This document shows, one piece after another, positions 16,193 through 25,074 of a stretch of 38,601 nucleotides of DNA. Made by a program: the position numbers and the translations under genes. The notes under the pieces were generated by a model. The model had not been told where the DNA came from and searched no databases. It saw nothing but the letters and a program-made list of their open reading frames with translations. Each line of letters begins with the position of its first letter. Position 1 is the stretch's first letter. The DNA comes from Pseudomonadota bacterium (GTDB lineage Bacteria > Pseudomonadota > Alphaproteobacteria > Acetobacterales > Acetobacteraceae), in NCBI GenBank assembly GCA_023424475.1, contig JAFADX010000144.1, forward strand, positions 1 through 38,601, written 5' to 3'.

Positions 16193-19100
16193 ATGCCACG
16201 CAAGCCCGCGACCGATGTCACCGCCTGGCCTGCCCTCACACTGGAGGGCAGCCTGATATCCCCGGCGATGATCGCCTCCATCGACCGGCGCGAGGCGCCC
16301 GAGCAGGACGAGACCGCCTACGGTGTCCGCAAGGGCCTGACCATCCGGGACGAGATCTCGACCGCCTTCCGGGTTGGCCAGGCGCACTATGATTCGTTCC
16401 TGAAGGCTTCCTCACCTACCGTCACCGCAACGGCCCGCTTCGTCCGCGACTTCTTGCGGGAGACGCTTGGCTTCGCCGACCTGCAAGAGGACACCGGCCC
16501 CGTCCCACTGGTCGCTGGCGACGGCCGTGTACCAATCGTCGTAGTACCGCCCATGGACGAGCTGGACCGCCGCAGCGCTTCGCTCTCGGCGGATCGTCCC
16601 CGTTCCGCGGCCCTTGTCCTGCAGGACCGTCTAAGCGGCTCCGACGAGGCGACCTGGGGCCTCGCCTCCAATGGCAGCGTCCTCCGCCTCATGCGGGACA
16701 ACGCTTCGCTCACCCGGCCCGCCTATATCGAGGTGAACGTCGCTCAGATCTTCGAGACGGAGGACATGGCGTCCTTCGCGGTGCTGTGGCTGCTTATGCA
16801 CCGCTCGCGCTTCGGCCCGGCCGGGGCGCCGCCCAATGATTGTGCTCTGGAGCGCTGGCGGGATGCCGGTGCCAAAGCTGGCGAGGCCGCCCGCGATCGC
16901 CTGGCCGGGCAGGTTGAGCAAGCCCTGAAAATCCTCGGCTCGGGCTTCCTCGAGGCGAACCGCGACCTGCGCGAGAAGCTCGTCGCCCATGAGATTGGCC
17001 TGACGGAGTGGTTCAACGAACTGCTGCGCCTAGTCTACCGCCTGATCTTTCTGATGGTGGCAGAGGACCGGAACCTCCTCCATTCGCCGGACGCCGGCGC
17101 GGACGAACACCGGCTCTACGTCGAGGGCTACAGCCTCGCCATGCTTCGCGCCCAAGCGGCCCGCCGCGCGGCCTGGGACAGGCACCACGATCGCTACGAA
17201 GGCCTGAAGATCGTCTTGCGTGCGCTGGCCGGTGGCGAGCGCCGGCTCGGTCTCCCGGCTCTCGGCGGCCTGTTCACGCCGGGGCAACTGCCGACACTCG
17301 ATGGTGCTCAGCTTTCGAACCGAGCCCTCCTCTCCGCCCTGTTCCGCCTCGGCTGGCTGTCGGACGGCACTGTGGTGGCACCGGTGAACTGGCAGGCGAT
17401 GGAGACCGAGGAACTTGGCTCGGTCTACGAAACTCTGCTCGAGCTCCAGCCGCAGCTCGCCGAGGACGGGCGACGCCTCGTCTTCGCTTCGGAAACCGCG
17501 GAGCAGCGAGGCAACCAGCGCAAGACCACTGGCAGCTACTACACGCCGGACAGCCTGGTTCAGGCCCTGCTCGACACCACGCTGGACCCCGTTCTGAATC
17601 GCGCGGAGGCCAGCGCCGACGACCCGGCCGAGGCTCTGCTGAATCTGACAGTGGTGGACCCAGCCTGCGGCTCCGGTCACTTCCTGCTCGCAGCGGCACG
17701 GCGCATCGCCACGCGCGTCGCACGCCATCGAGCCGATGGCACGCCGTCCTCCACTGATTTCCGCCACGCGCTGCGCGACGTCGCGCGGCGCTGCATTCAT
17801 GGCGTGGATCGCAACCCCATGGCGGTGGAGCTGACGAAGGTCGCGCTTTGGATTGAGACGGTCGATCCTGGTCTACCGCTCGGCTTCTTCGATGCGCAGA
17901 TCCGCTGCGGGGACTCTCTGCTCGGCGTCTTCGACCTGCAGGCGCTGGAGGCTGGCATTCCGGACGCCGCCTACAAGCCGCTCGCCGGAGACGACAGAGA
18001 GACGGCGCGGCATTTTGCGGCGCGAAATCGGAGCGAACGGGCCGGCCAGGGCACTTTGGACTTCGCGCGTGGCGGTGGCGCGATGCCGGCTGCGCGACAG
18101 TTCGCCGACCTGGGCGGCAAGCTGCGCGCGCTGCGCGAGGATACGTTGGAGGAAATCGCGGCCAAGGCACGGCAGTATCAATCCCTGCGCAGCGGTCCGG
18201 CCTGGTACGGCTGGAAGGTGGCCTGCGATGCCTATGTGGCGGCCTTCCTGGTGCCGAAGACGGGCGGCGTGCCGCCCAACCGCAACACGGTCACCATCCC
18301 GACCACAGCGCATGTCTGGGACGCGATGGCGGGACGGATGCCGTATCCGCCGTTGGTCGGGCGGGTTGTCGAGCTCGCAGAGACGGCGCGTGCGTTCCAC
18401 TGGCCGCTGGAGTTCCCGGACGTAATGGCCCGCGGTGGCTTCGACGCGGTGCTGGGCAACCCACCCTGGGAACGGATCAAGCTGCAGGAGCAGGAGTTCT
18501 TCGCGGCGCGCTCACCCGAGATTGCCGCAGCCCGGAACAAGGCGGCGCGAGAGCGGATGATCAAAGCGCTGGCGGAGGCGCCCGAGGGCTCGCAGGAACG
18601 GGCGCTACATGCGGCCTTCATCTCGGCAAAGCGAGAAGCGGAGGCGGCAAGCGAATTCGCGCGCGTCCCAGCCGAGGAGGAGGTCACGGACCGCCGCGGT
18701 GTGACGAAGAAGGTCACCATCGGCGGCCGCTTCCCGCTGACTGGCAAGGGCGATGTGAACACCTACGCTCTCTTCGCAGAGCTTTTTGCTGATCTGCCTG
18801 TCTCCGCGGGTCGTGCAGGCGTCATCCTGCCAACCGGCATAGCCACCGACGCCACCACCGCGAGCTTCTTTGCGGCTCTCGTGGAAGAGCGCCGCCTTCA
18901 CTCGCTACACGATTTTCAGACTGGCCTTGGCTTCTTCGATCGTATCGGCCACGCCCGGTTCAAGTTCTGCTTGTTGACGATGGTCGCGGCTGGCGGCGGA
19001 CCTCCGGAAGCCTCGTTCAGCTTCTTTTCGCGCACGATGGAGGAGTTCAGCGACGCAAGGCGACACTTTCTCTTGTCTCCTGAGCAGATCGTCGCGGTGA

Positions 19101-20785
19101 ATCCGAACACGAAAACCTTGCCCGTTTTCCGCACTACCGCCGATGCCGATCTCACAGCCAAGATGTACGCCCGTGTGCCGGTGCTGATCGACGAGGCGAA
19201 AGGCGCCGCGGGGAATCCGTGGGGCATCAGCTTCCTGGCGATGTTCCACATGTCAGGTGACAGCCCGTTGTTCCGCACCGCCACGCAACTGGCGGCGGAG
19301 GGGTTCGTCCGGCAGAGCAGCGACTGGCTGGCCGAAGGGGCGAAGCCACGCCAGGCTGTGTTGGCTGTTGAGGGCGCCGGTGGCGGTGGGCTCGATCTGT
19401 CAGGCGGCGGTCCACGCAAGCCGCGACGCTACGTCCCGCTCTACGAGGCCAAGATGGCCCACCAGTTCGACCACCGCTGGGCCAGCTATGCCGCGGATGG
19501 CGAGGACAGCGCCACTGCGACGCCAGCCCAGAAGCGCGACCCGGACTTCGAGCCTGCGCCGCGCTACTGGGTGCCGGCGGCGGAGGTGGAAGAGCGTCTG
19601 GCCGGGAAATCTTGGACGCGCGGCTGGCTGATGGGTTGGCGTGACATCGCACGTGCGACGGACGAGCGGACGATGATTTGCGGCATCATCCCGCGGACGG
19701 GCTGCGGCGATAAGTTCCTCCTCGCCCTGCCTGACGCGTCACCGGAACGTTGCGCCGGCCTGTATGGAAATATGAACTCGTTGGCGGGCGACTTCGTCGC
19801 GCGTCAGAAGCTTGGCGGCACCTCATTCAAGTACTTCACTATGCGACAGATCGCGCTCCTGCCGCCGGAGTACTATGACGAGCGTCGCCTCGCCTTCATC
19901 GTCCCCCGCGTCCTCGAACTCACCTATACGTCGCGCGCCCTCGCGCCTTTCGCCCGGGACCTCGGCCATGACGGCTCGCCCTTCGCCTGGAACGAGGACC
20001 GCCGGGCCCATCTGCGCGCCGACCTCGATGCGTTCTACGCCCGCGCCTACGGCCTGACCCGCGACGAGTTGCGCTACATCCTAGACCCTGCGGACGTGAT
20101 GGGCGCCGACTACCCCTCCGAGACATTCCGTGTGCTGAAGCAGAACGAGATCCGCCAGCACGGCGAGTACCGTACCGGCCGCCTCGTCCTCGCCGCCTGG
20201 GATCGAATGGAAGCAGAGGGTGTTTTCGCAAGACTGGGCATCACCGGCGGGGACGAGCCGAAAATCATACATGGCGAGCCGCCTCGGCTCGATCCGGCTC
20301 AGCTGGCGAATGAGAGTTGGGTACGCGCTGCACACACTGATGGCGACGCCATCGCGGCACTGGCTGCGATCCTCAAGGCTAGCAGGGGCCCCGCGTCCAT
20401 CAGAACCATTCGGCTGGCCGCCGCTTTCGTGCTCGAACCGCGCCTATTGACGCCGCTGCTACCCGAGCCAGTGGCCCGCGAGTGGACGCGGCTCGTAGGC
20501 CACGAAGCCGATCCGCTGCCGACTGGCGTTGTCGGCTTCGTGCAACGCATCAATGCCAGTTGGGGGAAGGCCGTCACAAATCACCGCGGCAATGGGCGAC
20601 TGATTGAGGATCGTGCAGCTCAGACATGGTCTCCTGGCATTGGCCTCGATGCTTTTGTGACCGACGGTTGGCCGGACGGCCGTGCCAGCTTCGTGCTCTC
20701 AGCCCTGAGCGCGATAGATCTCGATCAGGCTGTAAAGGCGATGCCGGCCGACGTCCGGGTCTGGATTGCAAATGCGGCAGCGTGA
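16193..20785 (+). CDS. Large Eco57I/DrmMI-type DNA adenine methyltransferase
   Basis: This 1530-residue protein has a SAM-binding motif DPACGSGHFL at about 489-498 and the catalytic NPPW at 756-759, the signature of N6-adenine methylases of the Eco57I/PglX/DrmMI group. A 400-residue N-terminal region is mostly helical, with TTGSYYTPDSLV just before the methylase. I see no clear PD-(D/E)XK triad in it, so restriction by this chain is not supported. The C-terminal half (about 760-1530) includes FPLTGKGDVNTYALF, then VILPTGIATDATTASFF, and probably the target-recognition domain. In DISARM and BREX the methylase marks host DNA. It starts six bases after the SNF2 gene and overlaps the ATPase gene by 14 bases. 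Confidence 0.85.
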   Translation: MPRKPATDVTAWPALTLEGSLISPAMIASIDRREAPEQDETAYGVRKGLTIRDEISTAFRVGQAHYDSFLKASSPTVTATARFVRDFLRETLGFADLQEDTGPVPLVAGDGRVPIVVVPPMDELDRRSASLSADRPRSAALVLQDRLSGSDEATWGLASNGSVLRLMRDNASLTRPAYIEVNVAQIFETEDMASFAVLWLLMHRSRFGPAGAPPNDCALERWRDAGAKAGEAARDRLAGQVEQALKILGSGFLEANRDLREKLVAHEIGLTEWFNELLRLVYRLIFLMVAEDRNLLHSPDAGADEHRLYVEGYSLAMLRAQAARRAAWDRHHDRYEGLKIVLRALAGGERRLGLPALGGLFTPGQLPTLDGAQLSNRALLSALFRLGWLSDGTVVAPVNWQAMETEELGSVYETLLELQPQLAEDGRRLVFASETAEQRGNQRKTTGSYYTPDSLVQALLDTTLDPVLNRAEASADDPAEALLNLTVVDPACGSGHFLLAAARRIATRVARHRADGTPSSTDFRHALRDVARRCIHGVDRNPMAVELTKVALWIETVDPGLPLGFFDAQIRCGDSLLGVFDLQALEAGIPDAAYKPLAGDDRETARHFAARNRSERAGQGTLDFARGGGAMPAARQFADLGGKLRALREDTLEEIAAKARQYQSLRSGPAWYGWKVACDAYVAAFLVPKTGGVPPNRNTVTIPTTAHVWDAMAGRMPYPPLVGRVVELAETARAFHWPLEFPDVMARGGFDAVLGNPPWERIKLQEQEFFAARSPEIAAARNKAARERMIKALAEAPEGSQERALHAAFISAKREAEAASEFARVPAEEEVTDRRGVTKKVTIGGRFPLTGKGDVNTYALFAELFADLPVSAGRAGVILPTGIATDATTASFFAALVEERRLHSLHDFQTGLGFFDRIGHARFKFCLLTMVAAGGGPPEASFSFFSRTMEEFSDARRHFLLSPEQIVAVNPNTKTLPVFRTTADADLTAKMYARVPVLIDEAKGAAGNPWGISFLAMFHMSGDSPLFRTATQLAAEGFVRQSSDWLAEGAKPRQAVLAVEGAGGGGLDLSGGGPRKPRRYVPLYEAKMAHQFDHRWASYAADGEDSATATPAQKRDPDFEPAPRYWVPAAEVEERLAGKSWTRGWLMGWRDIARATDERTMICGIIPRTGCGDKFLLALPDASPERCAGLYGNMNSLAGDFVARQKLGGTSFKYFTMRQIALLPPEYYDERRLAFIVPRVLELTYTSRALAPFARDLGHDGSPFAWNEDRRAHLRADLDAFYARAYGLTRDELRYILDPADVMGADYPSETFRVLKQNEIRQHGEYRTGRLVLAAWDRMEAEGVFARLGITGGDEPKIIHGEPPRLDPAQLANESWVRAAHTDGDAIAALAAILKASRGPASIRTIRLAAAFVLEPRLLTPLLPEPVAREWTRLVGHEADPLPTGVVGFVQRINASWGKAVTNHRGNGRLIEDRAAQTWSPGIGLDAFVTDGWPDGRASFVLSALSAIDLDQAVKAMPADVRVWIANAAA

Positions 20786-22751
20786 CTTGCTCAGGCCAGA
20801 CAGGCTCACACTGAAGCCCGCAGCGGGGCTAACAGGACCTCGTCTCTGGGTTCGTCGGCTGGCGATCTGGAAAGAGCCAGGAGGCGACCTGGTCCGCGAT
20901 GTTCACCTGCGTCCGGGATTGAATGTGATCTGGTCGCCAGATGGTTCCGACGAAATCAGTGAAGGCGGTGATCGGCCAGCCATCGGGCACGGCAGCGGTA
21001 AGACCCTCCTCTGCCGTTTGCTGAGGTACTGCCTCGGCGAGCAGCGCTTTGCAGATGAGGAACAGAGGAGCCGAATCGTCATAGCGTTTCCCGACGGTCT
21101 CGTTGGCGCGGAGATCATGGTCGACGGCGTGTGCTGGGCTGTGGTCAGGCCATTGGGCCACCGGCGCCGCCATGTCGCGGTGCCAGACGGCGACCTCGAG
21201 CGCATTGCGGCAGGCGAAGGTGCAGCGACGGGAATCGAGCCGCTGATTGAAGCGATCGAGCAGAGGATCGTGACACCAGAAGTTGCCGGCTTGGTTCGTC
21301 TTCAGCGTGGTCAGAAGGCGTGGCCAGTTGCATTGGCTTGGCTCACGCGGGATCAAGAATGCCGGTTCGACGACGTGCTGGACTGGCGTTCACCGGCGTC
21401 CGGATCGGACGCGCCGCTACCAGCCAGTGGCCGCGAAACGGGGCCGAGACGTGAGGCGCTGCGCGCCTTCTTGAGGGCGATCACTGAGGAGGAGCAACGC
21501 GCTCGCCAGAGCGAAGAAGAGCTGAGGGCGCAGCTTCAGAGTGCGGAGAAGGAGGCAGAGTTTCTCGCCTGGGACGGGGAGCGTCGCAAGCGACGCCTCC
21601 TCGCAGACCTCCAACTTGAGGATCGATCGCTTCCGGAGATGCCGCTGCTTCTCGAGGCCCTTCGCAAAGCTGCGGCGGATCGGCTCACCGAAGCGGCGAG
21701 TATGCAAGCAGGAGACCCGACAGATCTCACGAAGGCGCGGCAAGCGCGGGACGCCGCGCGTTTGAGGCATTCAGAGATTGAAGAGGAACACAAGCAGCTT
21801 GAGCGCGTGCTGCCCGCGGAAGAACGGGTTCTCGCTTTGCTCCAAAGCGAGATCCCTGGCCTCACCGCATCCACTTTAGCTGCGTCCAGTGCAATCTGCC
21901 CCATCTGTGACGTGCCAATTGAGAAGGCGTTGGCGGAAGGATGCAGGATCTCCCTCAAGCAGCACGACGAGCAGGCTTGTCGATCTCGCCTTGAGGAAAA
22001 GCAGCGGGAGGTTGGTGAACAACGCGCGAAGGTTACCCAGATCAGCACGACGAAATCCGGGCTACTTCCGGCTCTTGCGATCGCAAAGCAGCAGAGGGAG
22101 GCCGCCGAGAAGCAGGTAGGCGCCCTCGAGGCAGCACACGACGAACGGAATGCAGCGTGGGAGAAGGCAAGACGTATTCGAACTGACGTTGAGGCATTTG
22201 CCGAAGTTGACGCGCAGCGTCTTGCCGCAAAGGAGCAACTTCGGGAGATTGATGAAGAAATCGCCCGCCTGCGCAATCAACTTGCGACATTGCGCGATCG
22301 GCAGGCGGCAGTGTTCGGTTCAATCTCGGAAAAATTCGATTTGGTCGTCAGGCGTTTGCTCAAACAAGAGGCCAGCGGCACGGTCAATCTGACAGGAAGT
22401 GGCCTCTTTATCAAAATCGACGTTGGCGGAGATCGTCGAACCGCAGCGATCGAATCCCTTAAAGTCATTGCTTTTGATTTGGCCTGCCTATGTGAGAGCA
22501 TAGAAGGCCGCACGAATATTCCTGCGTTCTTTTTGCACGACAGCCCCCGTGAGGCCGACCTTGGACTAAGCATTTATGATGAGTTATTCCGATTTGTTCG
22601 TGAGATCGAAGAATTAGACGTCTCGCCCTACTTTCAGTATATAATCACGACAACGACGCGCCCACCGCAGGAACTCCGTACTACCCCCTGGTTACGCGTC
22701 ACGCTTGGCGGGGCGCCCGGTAACGCACGGCTCCTGGGTCAAGACCTGTAG
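20772..22751 (+). CDS. Rad50/SMC-like ATPase with CxxC zinc hook
   Basis: The ATG at 20772 lies inside the methylase's last codons; a TTG two codons earlier is the alternative start. The product of about 659 residues has a Walker A-type IGHGSGKTLLCRLL near 71-84 and long charged coiled-coil arms (EEEQRARQSEEELRAQLQSA, and KEQLREIDEEIARLRNQLA). Between the arms sits CPICDVPI (cysteines near 376 and 379), as in the Rad50 zinc hook. The C-terminal part has LTGSGLFIKI and a Walker B/D-loop FFLHDSPREADLGLSIYD (D590), like DUF2326-type ATPases. It probably dimerises through the hook and clamps DNA. The bases of its second half are visibly less GC-rich than the core chromosome. Its nuclease partner would be HNH or Mrr; that is inference. 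Confidence 0.75.
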   Translation: MRQRDLLRPDRLTLKPAAGLTGPRLWVRRLAIWKEPGGDLVRDVHLRPGLNVIWSPDGSDEISEGGDRPAIGHGSGKTLLCRLLRYCLGEQRFADEEQRSRIVIAFPDGLVGAEIMVDGVCWAVVRPLGHRRRHVAVPDGDLERIAAGEGAATGIEPLIEAIEQRIVTPEVAGLVRLQRGQKAWPVALAWLTRDQECRFDDVLDWRSPASGSDAPLPASGRETGPRREALRAFLRAITEEEQRARQSEEELRAQLQSAEKEAEFLAWDGERRKRRLLADLQLEDRSLPEMPLLLEALRKAAADRLTEAASMQAGDPTDLTKARQARDAARLRHSEIEEEHKQLERVLPAEERVLALLQSEIPGLTASTLAASSAICPICDVPIEKALAEGCRISLKQHDEQACRSRLEEKQREVGEQRAKVTQISTTKSGLLPALAIAKQQREAAEKQVGALEAAHDERNAAWEKARRIRTDVEAFAEVDAQRLAAKEQLREIDEEIARLRNQLATLRDRQAAVFGSISEKFDLVVRRLLKQEASGTVNLTGSGLFIKIDVGGDRRTAAIESLKVIAFDLACLCESIEGRTNIPAFFLHDSPREADLGLSIYDELFRFVREIEELDVSPYFQYIITTTTRPPQELRTTPWLRVTLGGAPGNARLLGQDL

Positions 22752-22830
22752 TCATGATGCGGCTTGCCGACACGCCCCACGGGCGCACTGAACCTCTCGG
22801 TCGGCCTCGCTGTATGCCTGGTCGCTCAGA

Positions 22831-23628
22831 ATGAAGTTACAGGTGCCGCAAGGCTTTGTCGCCGCGGAGGAATGCCGCAAGGCAGCCTGGCAGAACGGCT
22901 ACCGGCGTCCCTTTGGACAACAGGACGGATGGGCCCGCTACGGGTCGACCACGGCGCGAGGGGACATCTATCTTGGCGCTGCTGGTCCAGATGGTCCGTG
23001 GCTCCTGGCGCTTGACCATCCCGGCGTCATTGCCGAACTCGGCCTGACCGCGGCCGGCATCCCTGGTCCTGGCCACGCGCGCTACACCTTCTCGACGCTG
23101 CGGGATCTCTATGTGCTCCTCGCCCGGGTCTATGCGCTCGCGCTCAGCCTGCCCGACGCACCGCTGCAGACATTCCTTACCAAGACGGAAGATCTGCCTC
23201 GCTCCACAGAGGCAGAGCGTGTCGTCGTTCAGCGCGTTGGCCAGGAGATCTTCCGCGAGGGCTTGATGGCCTACTGGGGCGGCCGCTGCCCGCTCACTGG
23301 CATCACAGACCCGGCACTGCTCCGCGCCTCGCATATCAAGCCCTGGGCGCGCTGCGACAGTGATGCCGAGCGGTTGGACGTTCACAACGGCCTGCTGCTC
23401 TCTGCCCTCTGGGACGCGGCCTTTGACCGAGGCCTGGTCACGTTCGAGGACGACGGGACGCCTCGCCTGTCCAGAAGTCTGAGCAGCCAGGCTCTGAAGG
23501 CTCTTGCCTGGTCGGAGCCGCTGCCGCTGACGACACAGCACCGTGCCCGGGTCATTTGGCACCGCGAGAACATCTTTGAGGCAACCATGCCCGACCAAGC
23601 TGCGGGTTTGCGGGCGAGCACGGAGTGA
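22831..23628 (+). CDS. HNH endonuclease (HNH_2 type)
   Basis: This 265-residue protein ends in a classical HNH_2 domain: CPLTGITDPALLRASHIKPW (H168) followed by LDVHNGLLLSALWDAAFDRG (H185, N186, D199) and LVTFEDDG. Histidine and asparagine residues of the beta-beta-alpha-metal fold are all present, so it should be an active nuclease. The N-terminal 130 residues hold no motif that I know, though GYRRPFGQQDGWARYGST may be a binding module. It follows the ATPase gene after 79 bases on the same strand with a weak ribosome site. HNH_2 proteins are frequent in restriction loci. It is the best candidate for DNA cleavage in this operon, with Mrr as the alternative. Confidence 0.85.
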   Translation: MKLQVPQGFVAAEECRKAAWQNGYRRPFGQQDGWARYGSTTARGDIYLGAAGPDGPWLLALDHPGVIAELGLTAAGIPGPGHARYTFSTLRDLYVLLARVYALALSLPDAPLQTFLTKTEDLPRSTEAERVVVQRVGQEIFREGLMAYWGGRCPLTGITDPALLRASHIKPWARCDSDAERLDVHNGLLLSALWDAAFDRGLVTFEDDGTPRLSRSLSSQALKALAWSEPLPLTTQHRARVIWHRENIFEATMPDQAAGLRASTE

Positions 23629-23769
23629 TCGCAATCTTCTCTGGCCGACCCGCACACACGCATGAGGCTTCGACGAGTGACGTGTTCCGCACTGCCGGAG
23701 AGCCGGTCGACTATGGCCATTCGCCGGAAGACGTCGGCACGATGTGCAGTATCCCGGGAGCGAACCACG

Positions 23770-24684
23770 ATGGCTATGCCCGACTACCAGTCTCTCATGT
23801 TGCCCCTGCTGGAGATCGGCGCGAAGGGCGAGTCATCGGTCCCGATTGCAGAGGCGGAAGTTGCAGCGCGCCTTGGCCTGTCCGAGGAGGAGCGCACCAA
23901 GAGGCTTCCAAGCGGGAAGCAAACTGTGCTGCATAATCGCCTGCATTGGGCGAAGTTCTACCTGACAAAGGCCGGCCTGCTCACCAGTCCCAGACGCGGG
24001 CGCTTCGCCATCACAGACTCGGGGCGGCAGGTACTCACCGCACCGCCACCCAAGCTTGACACAAAGTACCTACTGACGATCCCGGCCTTTCATGAATTCT
24101 ATCGCGGTGACCAGGGATCCAGCGATGCCTCCGCGATCACGACCGCCGAGCCGGCAGTCGCGACGCCTGAGGAGATCGTCGACGCGGCGCACAACGCCTT
24201 CCAGACGGCACTGCGCGACGAGCTGCTGGAACGCATCCTGCAGAATAGCCCGGGTTTCTTCGAGCAACTGATCGTCGACCTCCTCGTGGCCATGGGCTAC
24301 GGCGGCTCGCGTCTGAATGCCGCCGAGCAGCTTGGAAAATCGGGGGATGGTGGCGTCGACGGTGTGATCAATGAGGATGTGCTTGGCCTCGACCGCGTCT
24401 ATGTGCAGGCCAAGCGCCACGCGCCAGGCAACTCCATAGGGCGCCCAGAGGTTCAGGCTTTCGTAGGAAGCCTGGTGGGCCTTGGCGCATCAAAGGGCGT
24501 GTTTGTTACGACGGCCGGGTTTTCGGCGCAGGCGATCGATTTTGCATCTCGCATCCCCCAACGCGTAATCCTCATCAGCGGCAAGCGACTCACCGAATTA
24601 ATGGTTGAGCACGGTGTAGGGGTACGCATCAACCGGACCGTTGAATTTAAGCGTCTCGACGAGGATTTCTTCTCTGAGGAGTGA
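23770..24684 (+). CDS. mrr: Mrr-type restriction endonuclease
   Basis: The ATG at 23770 has GGGAG nine bases upstream and gives a 304-residue protein starting MAMPDYQSLMLPLLEIGAKG, the normal start of the Mrr N-terminal domain. The in-frame ATG at 23662 adds only a basic non-family stretch. Residues 1-100 form the winged-helix Mrr_N domain. The catalytic domain shows FFEQLIVDLLVAMGYGG, then GKSGDGGVDGVINED and VYVQAKRHAPG, the D-x(n)-QxK version of PD-(D/E)XK, and FVTTAGFSAQAIDFASRI. Mrr proteins cut methylated foreign DNA. If active here it must tolerate the neighbouring methylase's own marks. It lies 141 bases behind the HNH gene, so it may be a separately initiated passenger. Confidence 0.85.
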   Translation: MAMPDYQSLMLPLLEIGAKGESSVPIAEAEVAARLGLSEEERTKRLPSGKQTVLHNRLHWAKFYLTKAGLLTSPRRGRFAITDSGRQVLTAPPPKLDTKYLLTIPAFHEFYRGDQGSSDASAITTAEPAVATPEEIVDAAHNAFQTALRDELLERILQNSPGFFEQLIVDLLVAMGYGGSRLNAAEQLGKSGDGGVDGVINEDVLGLDRVYVQAKRHAPGNSIGRPEVQAFVGSLVGLGASKGVFVTTAGFSAQAIDFASRIPQRVILISGKRLTELMVEHGVGVRINRTVEFKRLDEDFFSEE

Positions 24685-24831
24685 TATGCTTCTGTTCGGC
24701 GTACTGAGTGTTCGCTTGAAGAGTACGATTTCTGGCGAGTGGCTGTCGAAACCAAGCAGGCACCGGCCGCGCCGAAATCGACCTTTTACCTATGTTCTCG
24801 AGTTCCGTACCGAATCGGTCAAGTCAGGAGG

Positions 24832-24854
24832 TCCGGAGAGAAAGGGCCTCCGGA
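24832..24854 (+). terminator. Weak hairpin, possible terminator after mrr
   Basis: TCCGGAG (24832-24838) and CTCCGGA (24848-24854) form a seven-base stem with a nine-base loop, followed seven bases later by TTTT. It lies 148 bases after the mrr stop, inside the 288-base gap before the tRNA. The T tract is short and displaced, so termination is only possible. The rest of that gap shows no gene. Confidence 0.25.
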
Positions 24855-24975
24855 GAGCGATTTTCGCCCGTCTCCGCGTCCTGCCAGTCAACAGGTCTGA
24901 CCTGAAAACCCCGGGAAACCTGCCACTCAGCGCGGCGTCCAATCAGGCGGAAAGCACAGCTCGTATGGAAACTGG

Positions 24976-25063
24976 CGGACAGGGAGGGATTCGAACCCTC
25001 GATACGCTTTTGACGTATACGCACTTTCCAGGCGCGCGCCTTCGACCGCTCGGCCACCTGTCC
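24976..25063 (-). tRNA. serT: tRNA-Ser (anticodon GGA)
   Basis: The minus strand reads a complete class II tRNA. The acceptor stem is GGACAGG pairing with CCTGTCC, followed by discriminator G and an encoded CCA at 24975-24973. The D arm has GGCCGAGCGGTC, the anticodon loop is CTGGAAA with anticodon GGA, and the long variable arm (CGTATACG-like stem) is typical of serine tRNAs. The T loop is GGTTCGAATCC. It reads UCC and UCU serine codons. Its 3' end faces the defence island, which makes it the likely attachment gene of the element. The coordinates leave out CCA. Confidence 0.95.
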
Positions 25064-25074
25064 GGAGGGCGCGG

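Larger units (their letters stand above)
1..24975. mobile_element. Putative genomic island bounded by tRNA-Ser
   Basis: Everything left of the tRNA-Ser gene is accessory in type: phage replication-like genes, an ImmA/XRE pair, a serine recombinase cassette and a restriction-type locus. Everything to its right is housekeeping. The tRNA is on the minus strand, so its 3' end faces the accessory block, as expected for insertion at a tRNA 3' end. The left end lies outside the window, and I saw no second copy of the tRNA 3' end here. The island could be composite: the serine recombinase would not normally use a tRNA site, so a tyrosine integrase may lie further left. The boundary is inference; the gene content is seen. 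Confidence 0.5.

Noticed and set aside
23662..23769. Upstream extension of the Mrr gene
   Set aside because: The added 36 residues are basic and unlike Mrr_N. The ATG at 23770 has a proper ribosome site and a family-like start.
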